A stretch of DNA of 64,000 nt from Fibrisoma montanum (lineage in GTDB: Bacteria > Bacteroidota > Bacteroidia > Cytophagales > Spirosomataceae): the NCBI RefSeq assembly GCF_003583365.1, contig NZ_QXED01000006.1:1-64000 (forward strand), read 5' to 3'. The translations under genes and the position numbers were made by a program. The notes beneath the pieces are model-generated. The model ran no database searches, was not told the DNA's origin, and worked only from the letters and a program-made list of their open reading frames with translations. This document shows positions 1 to 8,473 of this stretch, piece after piece (within the stretch, counting starts at the first letter, position 1; each line of letters begins with the position of its first letter).

Positions 1-553
1 CAACCGGCTAACCTGGCAGCTGCAGGCGGCCCCGGGCTGCGACGTGAACGTGCTGCGCTACCGGATCTACTACGCCCGCTACGAGCAGGACGAGCTGACC
101 CGGCTGGACAGCGTGGCGGCCCCGGGGACGTTGTACGAGCACGTGGGGCTGAACACGGTGGCGGGCTGCTACCAGGTGACGGCCGTGAGCCGGCGGGGGC
201 TGGAGAGTGCGCCCTCCAACAAGGTGTGCGTCGATGCGTGTCCTCAGCTGGTGCTGCCCAACGTGTTCACGCCCAACGGGGACGGCAAGAACGATGTGTT
301 CACGGCTTTGCGGTGTCCGCGGTTTGTGGAGTCGGTGGAGCTGGAGGTCTTCAACCGGTGGGGGGTTCGGGTGTACCGGGGTTCGGGCCCGGAGCTGCGC
401 TGGGACGGTCGCAGCAGTTCGGGTGAGGAGCTGCCCAGCGGTTTGTACTACTACCAGGTGCGGGTGAGGTATGCGGTGGTGGACCGCAATGCGCCCCCAG
501 AGGTGCTCAAGGGCTGGGTGCAGCTCATCCGCGACGGCGTCTCGATGAGGTAA
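1..553 (+). CDS. T9SS cargo protein, C-terminal part with CHU_C/type B sorting domain
   Basis: The frame is open from the window edge, so the start lies outside. The last 100 or so residues hold the gliding-motility-associated C-terminal pattern: LPNVFTPNGDGKNDVF, then FNRWGVRVYRG, then a DGR element and SGLYYYQVR. In Bacteroidota this domain directs export through the type IX secretion system and surface attachment. The preceding residues look like a fibronectin-type repeat (TRLDSVAAPGTLYEHVGL), so the protein is probably a large multi-domain surface adhesin. It converges on yebC across a purine-rich inverted repeat. The full function cannot be judged from this fragment. Confidence 0.85.
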   Translation, partial: NRLTWQLQAAPGCDVNVLRYRIYYARYEQDELTRLDSVAAPGTLYEHVGLNTVAGCYQVTAVSRRGLESAPSNKVCVDACPQLVLPNVFTPNGDGKNDVFTALRCPRFVESVELEVFNRWGVRVYRGSGPELRWDGRSSSGEELPSGLYYYQVRVRYAVVDRNAPPEVLKGWVQLIRDGVSMR

Positions 554-653
554 AAGGAAGGAGGAAAGGAGGAAAGGGAGGAGAGGAGAAAAGGAGCTGG
601 TCAAACAGCGATCACTCCCTTTCCTCCTCCCCTTCCTCCTTTCCTCCCTTTTA
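552..653. terminator. Purine/pyrimidine inverted repeat between convergent genes
   Basis: A run of A/G (552-590) is mirrored by a C/T run (612-653), giving a long imperfect hairpin of GGAGGAAAGG type units ending in T-rich or A-rich edges. Both flanking genes end here, so a bidirectional terminator is the simplest reading. The low-complexity composition is unusual. Confidence 0.5.
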
Positions 654-1364
654 CCTCATATTATGATAAACGTTCTGCACATCGTCGTCTTCTTCGATGC
701 GCTCAATGAGCTTTTCAACATCGGCAGCTTCTTCGTCGGTCAGCTCTTTGTAATCGTTGGGAATCCGTTCGAATTCGGCCTGTTTGATCTCGTACCCCTT
801 TTCTTCGAGGAATTTCTGAACAGCCCCAAAGGCCGTAAATTCGCCGTAGATGACGTACTGGTTGGTTTCTTCGTCCAGTTCAACCTCTTCGCCCCCAACG
901 TCGATTAGTTCAAATTCCAGTTCTTCCTGATCAATACCTTCGGCCGAAATCCGGAATACACTCTTGCGGTCGAACATGAAATCAAGCATCCCCTGAGTGC
1001 CCAGACTACCGCCCAGTTTGTTAAGGTAGCTACGAATGTTGGCAACTGTGCGGTTATGGTTATCCGTAGCGGTCTCAATTACCAGCGCAATGCCGTGGGG
1101 CGCATACGCTTCGTATACAATCTCCTTGTAATCCTCCTGCTCTTTCGACGAGGCTTTCTTGATGGCCCGTTCAACGTTATCCTTCGGCATGTTGGCCGCT
1201 TTGGCGTTCTGGATAACCGCCCGTAACCGTCCGTTCGTATCGGGGTCGGGACCACCGTTTTTCACGGCAATCACAATGTCTTTACCAATCCGGGTAAACG
1301 TCTTGGCCATCTGACCCCACCGTTTCATTTTGCGCGCTTTTCGGTATTCAAACGCTCTTCCCAT
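651..1364 (-). CDS. yebC: YebC/PmpR (TACO1) family protein
   Basis: A 237-residue protein beginning MGRAFEYRKARKMKRW, a start that replaces a longer upstream ATG because it matches the conserved N terminus of the family. Typical features follow: FTRIGKDI, NMPKDNVERAIKKA, YEAYAPHGIALVIE and TDNHNRTV. Length is normal. YebC proteins were described as transcriptional regulators and more recently as ribosome-associated factors that help translate proline-rich stretches. It is host chromosomal. Two copies of the 12-mer GTTTGTGGTTTG lie upstream of the start (1376-1387 and 1397-1408), of unknown meaning. Confidence 0.92.
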   Translation of the reverse strand: MGRAFEYRKARKMKRWGQMAKTFTRIGKDIVIAVKNGGPDPDTNGRLRAVIQNAKAANMPKDNVERAIKKASSKEQEDYKEIVYEAYAPHGIALVIETATDNHNRTVANIRSYLNKLGGSLGTQGMLDFMFDRKSVFRISAEGIDQEELEFELIDVGGEEVELDEETNQYVIYGEFTAFGAVQKFLEEKGYEIKQAEFERIPNDYKELTDEEAADVEKLIERIEEDDDVQNVYHNMR

Positions 1365-1450
1365 TGTGCATTTAGGTTTGTGGTTTGTAAATAGTAGTTT
1401 GTGGTTTGAAGTCATGGAACAACCTCAAACCCCGATCTACCAACGTCAAA

Positions 1451-2734
1451 CTAAAGGGTTTGCTCAACTACCTCCGCATTCAGCACCGGTACGTCCACCT
1501 GCCCCCGCAGCAAATCTTCGAACGTTTCGCGCTGCCGGATCAGGTAGGGCGTCCCATCGTACACCAGCACCTCGGCAGGGCGAACCCGCGAGTTGTAGGT
1601 TGAAGCCATGCTGAAGCCATAGGCACCGGCGTTGTCGAACGACAGTACGTCGCCCGGGCGCACCTCCGGCAGCGACCGGTCGGTAGCAAACGTATCGGTT
1701 TCGCAGATGTAGCCCACAACGGTGTACAACTGCTCTGGCCCGGTCGGGTTCGATACGTTCCTGATATGGTGGTACGCGTCGTACATCATCGGGCGGATCA
1801 GGTGATTAAGCCCCGAATCGACCTGTACGAACGTCCGCGACGGATTCTTTTTCACGACGTTAACCCCCACCAGCAGGTGTCCACTCTCACTGACCAGCAG
1901 TTTGCCCGGCTCAAAGCACAGCTCCAGTTCACGGCCGTAGCGCTCGCAGAACGCCCGGAATGCCGTAGACACTTTAGCCCCCAGGTCGGTCAGGTCGGTG
2001 GCGTAATCGCCCGGATGATACGGCACTTTGAACCCGCTTCCAAAATCGATGAAGCGCAGGTTCGGGTAGTCAGCGGCCATGTCGAACAGGACGTCGGCAA
2101 TTTTCAGGAACGTATTGCCGTCTTTGAAGTCCGAGCCGGTATGAATGTGCAGCCCTACCACCGGAATGTTGTACTGCTCGATGGTCGCTTTGATCTGCGC
2201 CCGGTAATCGTTCGGAATGCCGAATTTAGAATCGCCGTGCCCGGTCTGAATCTTGAAGTTTCCGCCCTCCGCAATGCTTGGATTGATCCGGAGGGCAATG
2301 GGGTACTGACTGCCATAAGTCTGGCCGATCTGCTCCAGCAGGGGCAGGCTGTCGACGTTCAGCTGCAGCCCCATCCCGATCGCTTCCTGGATTTCGGACC
2401 ATGCATTACCGCTCGGGGTGTACATAATCTGCGACGGCTCAAAACCGGCCAGCAAAGCCAGCCGCCCTTCGTTGACCGAAACGACCTCCACATCAATTCC
2501 CTGCTGCCGCATGAGCTTCAGGATAGACAGGTTCGTCAGCGCTTTGGCCGCGTACTTTATTTTGAGGTTAACTCCGTGGAATGAAGTCCGGAGCAAGCTG
2601 ATTTTTTCGATAATTTTGCTGGCATCGTACACATAGAGCGGCAGGCCAAACTGGTCGGCAATCTGGAGTACGTCAACGCCCTGAATCTGATAGCGGCCCG
2701 TCGTGTTTGGCGAGCCCTGATTGTCAATATGCAT
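1451..2734 (-). CDS. lysA: Diaminopimelate decarboxylase
   Basis: A 427-residue fold-III PLP enzyme that decarboxylates meso-diaminopimelate to lysine in the cytoplasm. The PLP lysine lies in KYAAKALTN near residue 60; the HIHTGSD glycine/serine element follows near residue 197 and FEPGK near residue 275; the C-terminal half has CETDTF and a YGFSMASTYNSR element typical of LysA. Length fits the family. It is divergent from the phoD-like gene with only 41 nt between start codons. Confidence 0.93.
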   Translation of the reverse strand: MHIDNQGSPNTTGRYQIQGVDVLQIADQFGLPLYVYDASKIIEKISLLRTSFHGVNLKIKYAAKALTNLSILKLMRQQGIDVEVVSVNEGRLALLAGFEPSQIMYTPSGNAWSEIQEAIGMGLQLNVDSLPLLEQIGQTYGSQYPIALRINPSIAEGGNFKIQTGHGDSKFGIPNDYRAQIKATIEQYNIPVVGLHIHTGSDFKDGNTFLKIADVLFDMAADYPNLRFIDFGSGFKVPYHPGDYATDLTDLGAKVSTAFRAFCERYGRELELCFEPGKLLVSESGHLLVGVNVVKKNPSRTFVQVDSGLNHLIRPMMYDAYHHIRNVSNPTGPEQLYTVVGYICETDTFATDRSLPEVRPGDVLSFDNAGAYGFSMASTYNSRVRPAEVLVYDGTPYLIRQRETFEDLLRGQVDVPVLNAEVVEQTL

Positions 2735-2775
2735 GGTTCATGAAACGAACCGCAAAATTACTTTATCTTTCTCCC

Positions 2776-3234
2776 ATGTACAAAATTAGCCGTGTACTCT
2801 TGTTGCTGATTTGGGGAAGTGCAGGACCGGCCATTGCGCAGGTACCACCCAAAGCAGCATCGGCTACCAATGCCACCCCCCGAACTATCCAGTCGGGAAC
2901 CGTCCGGTCGGAAACCATCCAGTCGGGTCCGATGGTCGGATACTCTGACATGCGTGAAGTGATGCTGTGGGTACAGACCAGACAGCCCGCCCGGGTCCAG
3001 ATCCGCTACTACGAACCGGGCAATCCGACGCAGGCGCGTCTCACGAACGAAGTCAGGACGGAGGCTAAAACGGCTTTTACAGCCCACCTGCTCGCCGATC
3101 AGGTGGAACCCGGCAAAAAGTACGTGTACGACGTGTTGATCGAGGGCCGAAAGGCGAGCCTGCCCTACCCGACACGGTTCCAAACCCAAAACCTGTGGCA
3201 ATGCCGCACAGACCAACTCCCCGCCGTCGGCTAA
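2776..3234 (+). pseudogene. phoD-like alkaline phosphatase, 5' fragment split by prophage
   Basis: The start at 2776 gives a clean signal peptide (hydrophobic VLLLLIW, cleavage after AIAQ). An upstream ATG at 2707 overlaps the lysA start and is less likely. Residues after the signal form the Ig-like N-terminal domain of PhoD enzymes. The host sequence stops at the GGCAATG core (3197-3203); the next residues to the stop at 3234 are phage-derived. The catalytic domain lies 58.7 kb away at 61,863-62,839. Joined at the core, the frame is preserved over 1,398 nt (465 aa). As it stands the fragment lacks all catalytic residues. Confidence 0.9.
3197..3203. other. attL core GGCAATG
   Basis: Seven bases are identical to 61,863-61,869 and lie in the same codon phase of the split phoD gene. 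Bases on either side differ, so the core is exactly 7 bp, within the usual 5-8 bp crossover span of tyrosine recombinases. Confidence 0.85.
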
Positions 3235-3660
3235 CTCCCTCACTCAGACCACCAAACCGCCAACGCTAAAACACACCCATCCTAACAAAAACGCTTTTTA
3301 GCTCACGCAGAGCTACTTATATTCCGCTACCATGAACGGTACTGGTTTCGCTACCGAATGCGCCTATTTTGTGAACCGTTACCCTGTATACGCAGGCCCA
3401 AAACTGGTAACACAGCTAGAAAAACAAGCCCTTTCTAGGTTTTTTCACATACCGCCCAGTAACTATTTAGTTTTCTTCTCTATCTACTAAACCGGCTTGT
3501 TACCGGTAACTTTCTACTTAACCTGCTCATAGTGATATATGTGTCTTTTGGTTGATATGTCACCAATGGCGGGCAGACGGTTTTTAATCATTTGTTAATT
3601 TTAGGCAGACCCCTTGTTTTGGATTTGCGCTGGTAAAGCGCCAACCAAACCCGTAGCTGT
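3235..3660 (+). promoter_or_regulatory. attL arm and integrase leader (426 nt, no gene)
   Basis: No convincing reading frame. It holds a perfect 12-bp palindrome GTTACCGGTAAC (3499-3510) and two single half-sites, GTTACC (3378-3383) and GGTAAC (3406-3411), which could be integrase arm sites or operators. A small GCGCT/AGCGC hairpin lies 3627-3641. An AT-rich stretch from about 3530 to 3625 probably carries the integrase promoter; no unambiguous -33/-7 pair was picked. Confidence 0.45.
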
Positions 3661-5079
3661 ATGCCTTTATTTTTCCGGCTGAAGATGGCCATTTCCGTCC
3701 GCTACAGACCCCGCACACTAGCGCGGGGCAAGCGTTACGCCCGCGTTCACAACGCGCAGCTCTACCACGAAAACCTGTCCGGCATTGACCCTGGCGACCC
3801 TCTGCCCTTGCAGGTCATCATTACCGTGAACGGCGTGGAAGACGGCGGATTCTATCTCAAGCTCCCCGAATCGGGCGCTCCCCCGGTGGACAGTCACGGC
3901 AACCCTATGCCCGGCGCGAATCACGGCGAAGTCGTCACGGTGAACCGCCACCTGTGGGATCAGAAGGCGCAAGGGGTTATCCTGCGTGATGCAAAGGGTC
4001 GCACGACCCGGCAGCGTAACCGCGACGTGGAGTTATTTAACGATAGGCTCGAGCGCATCAAACTCGAAATCAAAGACGTGCTCCTGACCCAGGAACGGCG
4101 TCACGCAGCCGGTCAGGCCCCCGCCCCCACGACCCAGAGCGTGAAAGAAGAGTGGCTAACCGGTACCCCGTACCAAAACCGTTCGATTGCCCCGCCGTTG
4201 GATGCGGAACGGCTGCTCACCGTTACGGAAGCCTATCAGGGGTACCTGGTGTATCTGTATTCCCTGAAAGACACCGAGAAGGCCGCGAGGCCCCGGACCA
4301 TTGAGCACTACACCTGCGGGCTGAACCATCTGAAACGCTACCTGGAGCGCGAAGGTAAACCCGGCCTACGGTGCGAGGTCATTACCGCCCACTGGGGCAA
4401 ACGCTACCAGCATTACCTTGTTACCGCCTACAAAATGCGCATCAATACGGCCAATCAGTACGTTCACATGGTGCGCACCGCGCTCTCGTATTACGTCGAA
4501 GAAGGTAAGCTGGTCCGTAACGGTTTGTCGGATCTTAAGCTCGACCGCTCGGATGACAAAGAAGTTGTCTGGCTTACCGACGCGGAAGTTGCCGCCGTGT
4601 GGGCCATGAAAGCCCCCGGCGCGCAGGGCGTGGCGCTCTGGTGGTTTAAGCTGATTCTGGCCACCGGCATGGATTTGGCCGACTGTCAGACCTACATCGA
4701 CAACCAGGACGCCCACGAGGTCGAAATCGGCGGTTTGCGGAAAATAACTATCCGCCGGGCCAAAACCGGCGAATGGTCGCACATCCCGATTACGGGCAAC
4801 GACCGGCTGGAAGAACTGCTACGCGGTCCTATCCCTGCCAAAATGGGGCTTGATAGTCTGAACATCTACCTGAAGTTCATCGGCGGCATGCTCAATCTGG
4901 CCTATCCGTTAACGACCAAAATCGGGCGCAAAACGGCCGGGGCGTTATTTTTGAAGCGCTATTCGATCAAAGCGGTATCGAGGATTTTGGGTCACAAAAC
5001 CGTATCCATGACCGAGAAGTATTACGTAAAAGTATCCGGCAACTATGTCGATTTAGAAATGCAGTTAGTAAACCAGTAA
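3661..5079 (+). CDS. Tyrosine recombinase (phage integrase)
   Basis: A 472-residue integrase that would cut and rejoin attP/attB. An N-terminal arm-binding region is followed by a SAM-like core-binding region (about 190-290, LTVTEAYQGYLVYLYS onward) and a C-terminal catalytic domain. Visible catalytic elements: K420-x-x-R423, LGH (H445) and the nucleophile at Y454 or Y455 (TEKYY). The usual first arginine is not visible: the expected TGLR position reads TGMDLADC, as in some Bacteroidota integrases such as IntDOT that also lack it. Position beside attL supports the role. A second ATG at 3685 could be the true start. Confidence 0.9.
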   Translation: MPLFFRLKMAISVRYRPRTLARGKRYARVHNAQLYHENLSGIDPGDPLPLQVIITVNGVEDGGFYLKLPESGAPPVDSHGNPMPGANHGEVVTVNRHLWDQKAQGVILRDAKGRTTRQRNRDVELFNDRLERIKLEIKDVLLTQERRHAAGQAPAPTTQSVKEEWLTGTPYQNRSIAPPLDAERLLTVTEAYQGYLVYLYSLKDTEKAARPRTIEHYTCGLNHLKRYLEREGKPGLRCEVITAHWGKRYQHYLVTAYKMRINTANQYVHMVRTALSYYVEEGKLVRNGLSDLKLDRSDDKEVVWLTDAEVAAVWAMKAPGAQGVALWWFKLILATGMDLADCQTYIDNQDAHEVEIGGLRKITIRRAKTGEWSHIPITGNDRLEELLRGPIPAKMGLDSLNIYLKFIGGMLNLAYPLTTKIGRKTAGALFLKRYSIKAVSRILGHKTVSMTEKYYVKVSGNYVDLEMQLVNQ

Positions 5080-5116
5080 TCCGTACACACTCACTTAAGT
5101 CTATTCCACAAGCATC

Positions 5117-5209
5117 ATGAAGAACACAATCCACAACCGCATCACGCATCTGAGTCCCAACACCCCGACCACTACGCTGGCCCCCAGGCAAGAACTTTCG
5201 CCACCTTAA
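5117..5209 (+). CDS. Possible 30-aa peptide after integrase
   Basis: A short frame starting MKNTIHNRITHLSPNTP and ending before the terminator at 5232. There is no recognisable motif. It may only be part of the integrase 3' untranslated region. Confidence 0.2.
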   Translation: MKNTIHNRITHLSPNTPTTTLAPRQELSPP

Positions 5210-5231
5210 CATATACGCTTTATCCCGAGAG

Positions 5232-5261
5232 AGGGGCGGCTGCGGCTGTCCCCTTTTTTTT
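5232..5261 (+). terminator. Rho-independent terminator of the integrase transcript
   Basis: AGGGGCGGC pairs with GCTGTCCCCT (one bulged T) around a TGCG loop, followed by eight T. It separates the rightward integrase from the leftward sigma-factor gene, which ends at 5280. Confidence 0.8.
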
Positions 5262-5279
5262 GTTATCCCGTTAATATCC

Positions 5280-6449
5280 CTACTCAAACAGCGTCACCGT
5301 CGGCGCAACCTGCACAACGCCGACTTTGCGAACCAGATCGATGCTGCCTGCCCGGTTCAGTAGTTCCTGCTTGGCCTGCTCAGCCGCTTCCGCAATGGAG
5401 GAAAACCACCGGGTCTGCCCCTCGAACGTAAAGCCCCATACATCGCCAATGTCGGCGTTTTTGGCGCTCACCATCTCACGCACTGGAACGTGATTGGTTG
5501 GCTCGAGACCTACACTGCGAACCAAGTGAATGCTATTCGACAACGGAACGACGGTTTGCAAATCATTGACAACCCGCTTCAGACCTTTCTTTTTGCCCGT
5601 CCCCTGCCCGCCCTGATAGCGTTTACGGGCTAGTTCTTCCGCCTTTGCCGGGTCGAACGTGGCCAGCTCGGGCGTACTGATGTACTCGTACCCATTCCCG
5701 AACGGCTGCCGTACCAGCGCCCCGGCATCGCTTAACGCCCCTAACAGCGCGTGGCCTAAGTGCATGGGAACGCCCGTTGCCTTGATAAGCTTCACGGCAT
5801 CGATTCGGCGGTAGGTAGCGGGGTCAAGCTGTTCAGTAAGGTAATCCAGCGCCTTCTGCCAGGCTTCGGCGTTGTCCGGCTTTGCGGAGGTGCCCGGCAT
5901 GGAAACGGGTGTAGCGAGTACGTTGTGACGGGGAGCAGTCATGTAGGTTTGCAGTTTTTGACGGTTAATGAATATTCGGTTTTTGATCGTGCCGACCGGC
6001 AAATCAAAGTGGGTAGCCAGTTCTTCGTAGCGGTGCCCATCCGCCCGCATCCGCATCAGATCAGCGTTCATGCCCTTCAGTGAATCCAGCGCCTTATCAA
6101 TCAGATCCACCTCGAACGCCGTAACCCCTTCGTTCTGACTGATGCCCAGCGTCCCTACCCGTTCGTACAGGCTATCATCGGGTTCATCGACTTTCTTGAA
6201 CCGTTTTGCCCGGTTGTAGCGGGTCACGAACTCATTGTAACAGATTGCACTCAGCCACCCCTTCAGGTTGCCCCCTTCCGGATTGTATTTATCCTCACTC
6301 ATCAGGGCCTTTACGAGCACGTCCTGCGCTAAATCCTTGTAGTCGTCGGTGTCGGCAATGAGCTTACGGGCGCAGGCTCGTACGAACGATGTGTGCTGTT
6401 CGATCAGCTTCGGCCAGGGCGTCAGGTAGGCAGTCTTCGGGGCGGTCAT
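5280..6449 (-). CDS. Sigma-70 family (ECF-type) factor with C-terminal extension
   Basis: The start at 6449 (MTAPKTAYLTPWPKL) gives 389 residues. Region 2 is visible near residues 40-80 (DDYKDLAQDVLVKAL, GWLSAICYNEFVTRYNR) and region 4 near 145-170 (YEELATHFDLPVGTIKNRIF), the usual ECF layout. Beyond residue 180 come about 200 extra residues. A stretch around 205-260 (AVKLIKATGVPMHLGHALLG, then GYEYIST) looks like a winged helix. The gene is inside the prophage, opposite to its neighbours, so it is a candidate phage-encoded switch for promoter choice. It is preceded by a promoter-like 17-mer shared with the gene at 11,255. That it controls late genes is inference. Confidence 0.8.
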   Translation of the reverse strand: MTAPKTAYLTPWPKLIEQHTSFVRACARKLIADTDDYKDLAQDVLVKALMSEDKYNPEGGNLKGWLSAICYNEFVTRYNRAKRFKKVDEPDDSLYERVGTLGISQNEGVTAFEVDLIDKALDSLKGMNADLMRMRADGHRYEELATHFDLPVGTIKNRIFINRQKLQTYMTAPRHNVLATPVSMPGTSAKPDNAEAWQKALDYLTEQLDPATYRRIDAVKLIKATGVPMHLGHALLGALSDAGALVRQPFGNGYEYISTPELATFDPAKAEELARKRYQGGQGTGKKKGLKRVVNDLQTVVPLSNSIHLVRSVGLEPTNHVPVREMVSAKNADIGDVWGFTFEGQTRWFSSIAEAAEQAKQELLNRAGSIDLVRKVGVVQVAPTVTLFE

Positions 6450-6465
6450 GGGGCGATGCGGTGAC

Positions 6466-6482
6466 AGCGTAAGATACGAAAA
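6466..6482 (-). promoter_or_regulatory. Promoter-like 17-mer upstream of sigma-factor gene
   Basis: On the minus strand the sequence TTTTCGTATCTTACGCT occurs here, 17 nt upstream of the start codon. The identical 17-mer sits directly before the gene at 11,255. TATCTTAC resembles the Bacteroidota -7 box TAnnTTTG. Confidence 0.55.
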
Positions 6483-6596
6483 CAGGAATGTTTTTTGCAC
6501 CCATACCAGCAACTATTTCCTGTCAACCTTGCTTTTGATAGGAATTTTTCCTAGTATTTGCCTGTTTTCAGCTCATTTGTTCTAGCCAGCTTATCC

Positions 6597-6938
6597 ATGC
6601 CCCGTCAGGAACGCATTATACGGCCGTGGGAACGACGAAAGGTTACGGAGGGCAAAACCGCCTACGTCAGTCGGGATCGTTCATTCTACGCGTCCAATGC
6701 GTGGCGTACGGCATCCGAGCGGTATCGGCGTGAGAACCCGTTCTGTGTGGAGTGTCTGAAAGCCGACATGCTGACCGACTGTTCACCGGGAACGGGCAAT
6801 GGTGTGACCGATCACAAGGTACCCATCAGCAGTGGGGCCGATCCGTGGGATGAATCGAACTGGCAGGTTTTATGCCATAAACACCACAATTCTAAGCGTT
6901 TTAAGGAACGCAAAGACCGGCAACATGGAGATGATTGA
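6597..6938 (+). CDS. HNH endonuclease
   Basis: A 113-residue protein. NPFCVEC supplies a zinc-binding CxxC, VTDHKVPIS the first catalytic HNH element and NWQVLCHKHHNSK the terminal N-x-x-H part. Phage HNH proteins beside terminase genes nick DNA during packaging in several siphoviruses; the terminase genes follow 1.7 kb downstream. The start at 6597 was preferred to an in-frame upstream one because the basic MPRQERIIRPW start fits the family. Confidence 0.85.
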   Translation: MPRQERIIRPWERRKVTEGKTAYVSRDRSFYASNAWRTASERYRRENPFCVECLKADMLTDCSPGTGNGVTDHKVPISSGADPWDESNWQVLCHKHHNSKRFKERKDRQHGDD

Positions 6939-7242
6939 TACCAAGTTACTACCACCGCCCGAAGCGTTTAACCTGGTCGTATCGGGCTCGCTGATGCAAC
7001 GGCTCTGTTTGGAAAATTATATCAATCAGGAAACGCCTATCGTTCGCCCAACGCAACAGGTCAGCGTTCAATGGGACGGCACGACTTTGATCGCTCAGGT
7101 AGTTGAAGTCGGCCAGGAGTCTACGTTCTTGTTTAGGCCAATCCGGTTAAGCGATGCAACCACGCTTGGCGAACAATGGTTACTACTGGCTTTAAGCCGG
7201 ATTGCAACGGGCAAATCCATTACGGCAATGTTTCATGATTAG
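6925..7242 (+). CDS. Hypothetical protein, 105 aa
   Basis: Starts inside the end of the HNH gene (14-nt overlap) and runs into the next gene with an 8-nt overlap, showing tight translational linkage. Reads MEMIDTKLLPPPEAFNLV at the start. No family recognised and no membrane segment. Confidence 0.65.
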   Translation: MEMIDTKLLPPPEAFNLVVSGSLMQRLCLENYINQETPIVRPTQQVSVQWDGTTLIAQVVEVGQESTFLFRPIRLSDATTLGEQWLLLALSRIATGKSITAMFHD

Positions 7243-7648
7243 CGTAGAAGACAAACTCAGACAGGTCATAATTCAGCACATCGCTGAGGACATGGACCAC
7301 ATGGCATTGTACGGAACGCCCAAACCCAGACCAACCCCGCCTAAACCGACCCGGCGCGAGGTTTGGGCAAACCGCCTTCAATCCCTCTTCCGGTTTCTGT
7401 CCAATATGGACTTTGAGGTTGGCCGGGTAGCTGTTGGTCATGGCGATACGACCTACTGCGTGGCCCTGTTTTCGTTTGGCTATTCCCGGCGATACCTTAG
7501 CATTCATCTGCTACCGGCTTATACGATTCACGAAGAAGGACAGAGCCGGGAACGCGCCCTACTTGGCTTTACACTGCTAAAAACGAGTGAAGAGTTTTGT
7601 TTGTGGCCGTACCTGGCTTACCGGAAGTTTGACAACGCGTTAAGGTAA
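7235..7648 (+). CDS. Hypothetical protein, 137 aa
   Basis: The start at 7235 overlaps the preceding stop. It has a proline-rich stretch (TPKPRPTPPKPTRREVW) near residue 30 and no recognised domain. Part of the small-gene run between HNH and terminase. Confidence 0.65.
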   Translation: MISVEDKLRQVIIQHIAEDMDHMALYGTPKPRPTPPKPTRREVWANRLQSLFRFLSNMDFEVGRVAVGHGDTTYCVALFSFGYSRRYLSIHLLPAYTIHEEGQSRERALLGFTLLKTSEEFCLWPYLAYRKFDNALR

Positions 7649-7653
7649 AAGTT

Positions 7654-7812
7654 ATGCTAAAAGAACCTAAGTACATACCACCACGCCCAAAGAGCCTGGA
7701 TTGGTCGTATTGGTATGATGAGCGCACAAAACTTAAACGGGCCATTCAAGCCAACCAGAAGCGCGGTCTGTGGATGCGGCCAGCCCCACGAAACAACCGT
7801 ATAACGAACTAA
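7654..7812 (+). CDS. Small hypothetical protein, 52 aa
   Basis: Basic and tryptophan-rich (SLDWSYWYDERTKLKRA). Fits between its neighbours with 5-nt and 3-nt gaps, which supports it as a real gene. Function unknown. Confidence 0.5.
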   Translation: MLKEPKYIPPRPKSLDWSYWYDERTKLKRAIQANQKRGLWMRPAPRNNRITN

Positions 7813-7815
7813 ACA

Positions 7816-8085
7816 ATGGACGTTCAATCTACGACAGAACTTAAGCCACTTGACTATCAGAAGGGTTGGTGTCGCGCTTACATCAAAGGCGGGCGCATCG
7901 AATTGTTAACGCCCGATGGTCAATGGATGAGCTACATTCAGGATGTTGAGATTCACCACAGCCTTGACGCTTACTTTGGCCGCGAGATAAACATGGCGAC
8001 AGTCAAAGTGCCGGTGTTTCTGTTCGATTCAGAAGAACAGGCCAAGGCGGTCAACACACCGGAAGCACCTACTAAAATAGATTAA
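7816..8085 (+). CDS. Hypothetical protein, 89 aa
   Basis: Soluble protein with no recognised motif (KGWCRAYIKGGRIELLTPDG). Two nucleotides separate it from the next gene. Confidence 0.6.
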   Translation: MDVQSTTELKPLDYQKGWCRAYIKGGRIELLTPDGQWMSYIQDVEIHHSLDAYFGREINMATVKVPVFLFDSEEQAKAVNTPEAPTKID

Positions 8086-8087
8086 CC

Positions 8088-8309
8088 ATGATATTAACGA
8101 TCAATTACAAAGGCATTCCCATTTCAGCAGTTATTGAGTCTGGTAAACTTACTACTGATGAATTGTCGGGACTTAAACAGGTAATGGACTTAGTTGATGA
8201 GCGGGCAGGAAAAGAACAGACCTGCAACCTAACGTGCAACCTATCCGGTTCAGACCTGACATTGGCGCATGAACGAGCAACAGTGTATAGGAAGGGTTTT
8301 AAGTCATGA
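8088..8309 (+). CDS. Hypothetical protein, 73 aa
   Basis: Short soluble protein; a duplicated CNLTCNL element lies near residue 48. Overlaps the next start by 4 nt (ATGA). Confidence 0.55.
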   Translation: MILTINYKGIPISAVIESGKLTTDELSGLKQVMDLVDERAGKEQTCNLTCNLSGSDLTLAHERATVYRKGFKS

Positions 8310-8473
8310 GATACCGAACCGCAACCGTACTATGGGCGTGTTCTGCCTCTATTTGGGCTGTTCAGGCTGGCATGGCATTAGCACGGCACGATAGTGTTGC
8401 AGCCATCATGTACGGTATAGTCGTCGCAAGTCATTTGTTCTGCGTCTATACCAATGCGCGTTGCATACGATGA
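8306..8473 (+). CDS. Small membrane protein, 55 aa
   Basis: Two hydrophobic segments are visible (TVLWACSASIWAVQAGMAL and AAIMYGIVVASHLFCVY). Overlaps both neighbours by 4 nt at ATGA junctions, which argues for expression. Role unknown. Confidence 0.55.
   Translation: MRYRTATVLWACSASIWAVQAGMALARHDSVAAIMYGIVVASHLFCVYTNARCIR

Noticed and set aside
1766-2584. 272-codon rightward frame within lysA
   Set aside because: Antisense shadow of a fully conserved LysA; no motifs of its own.
3661-5079. Integration into a tRNA gene
   Set aside because: The core lies inside a protein gene (phoD-like), which is split in frame; no tRNA borders the element.
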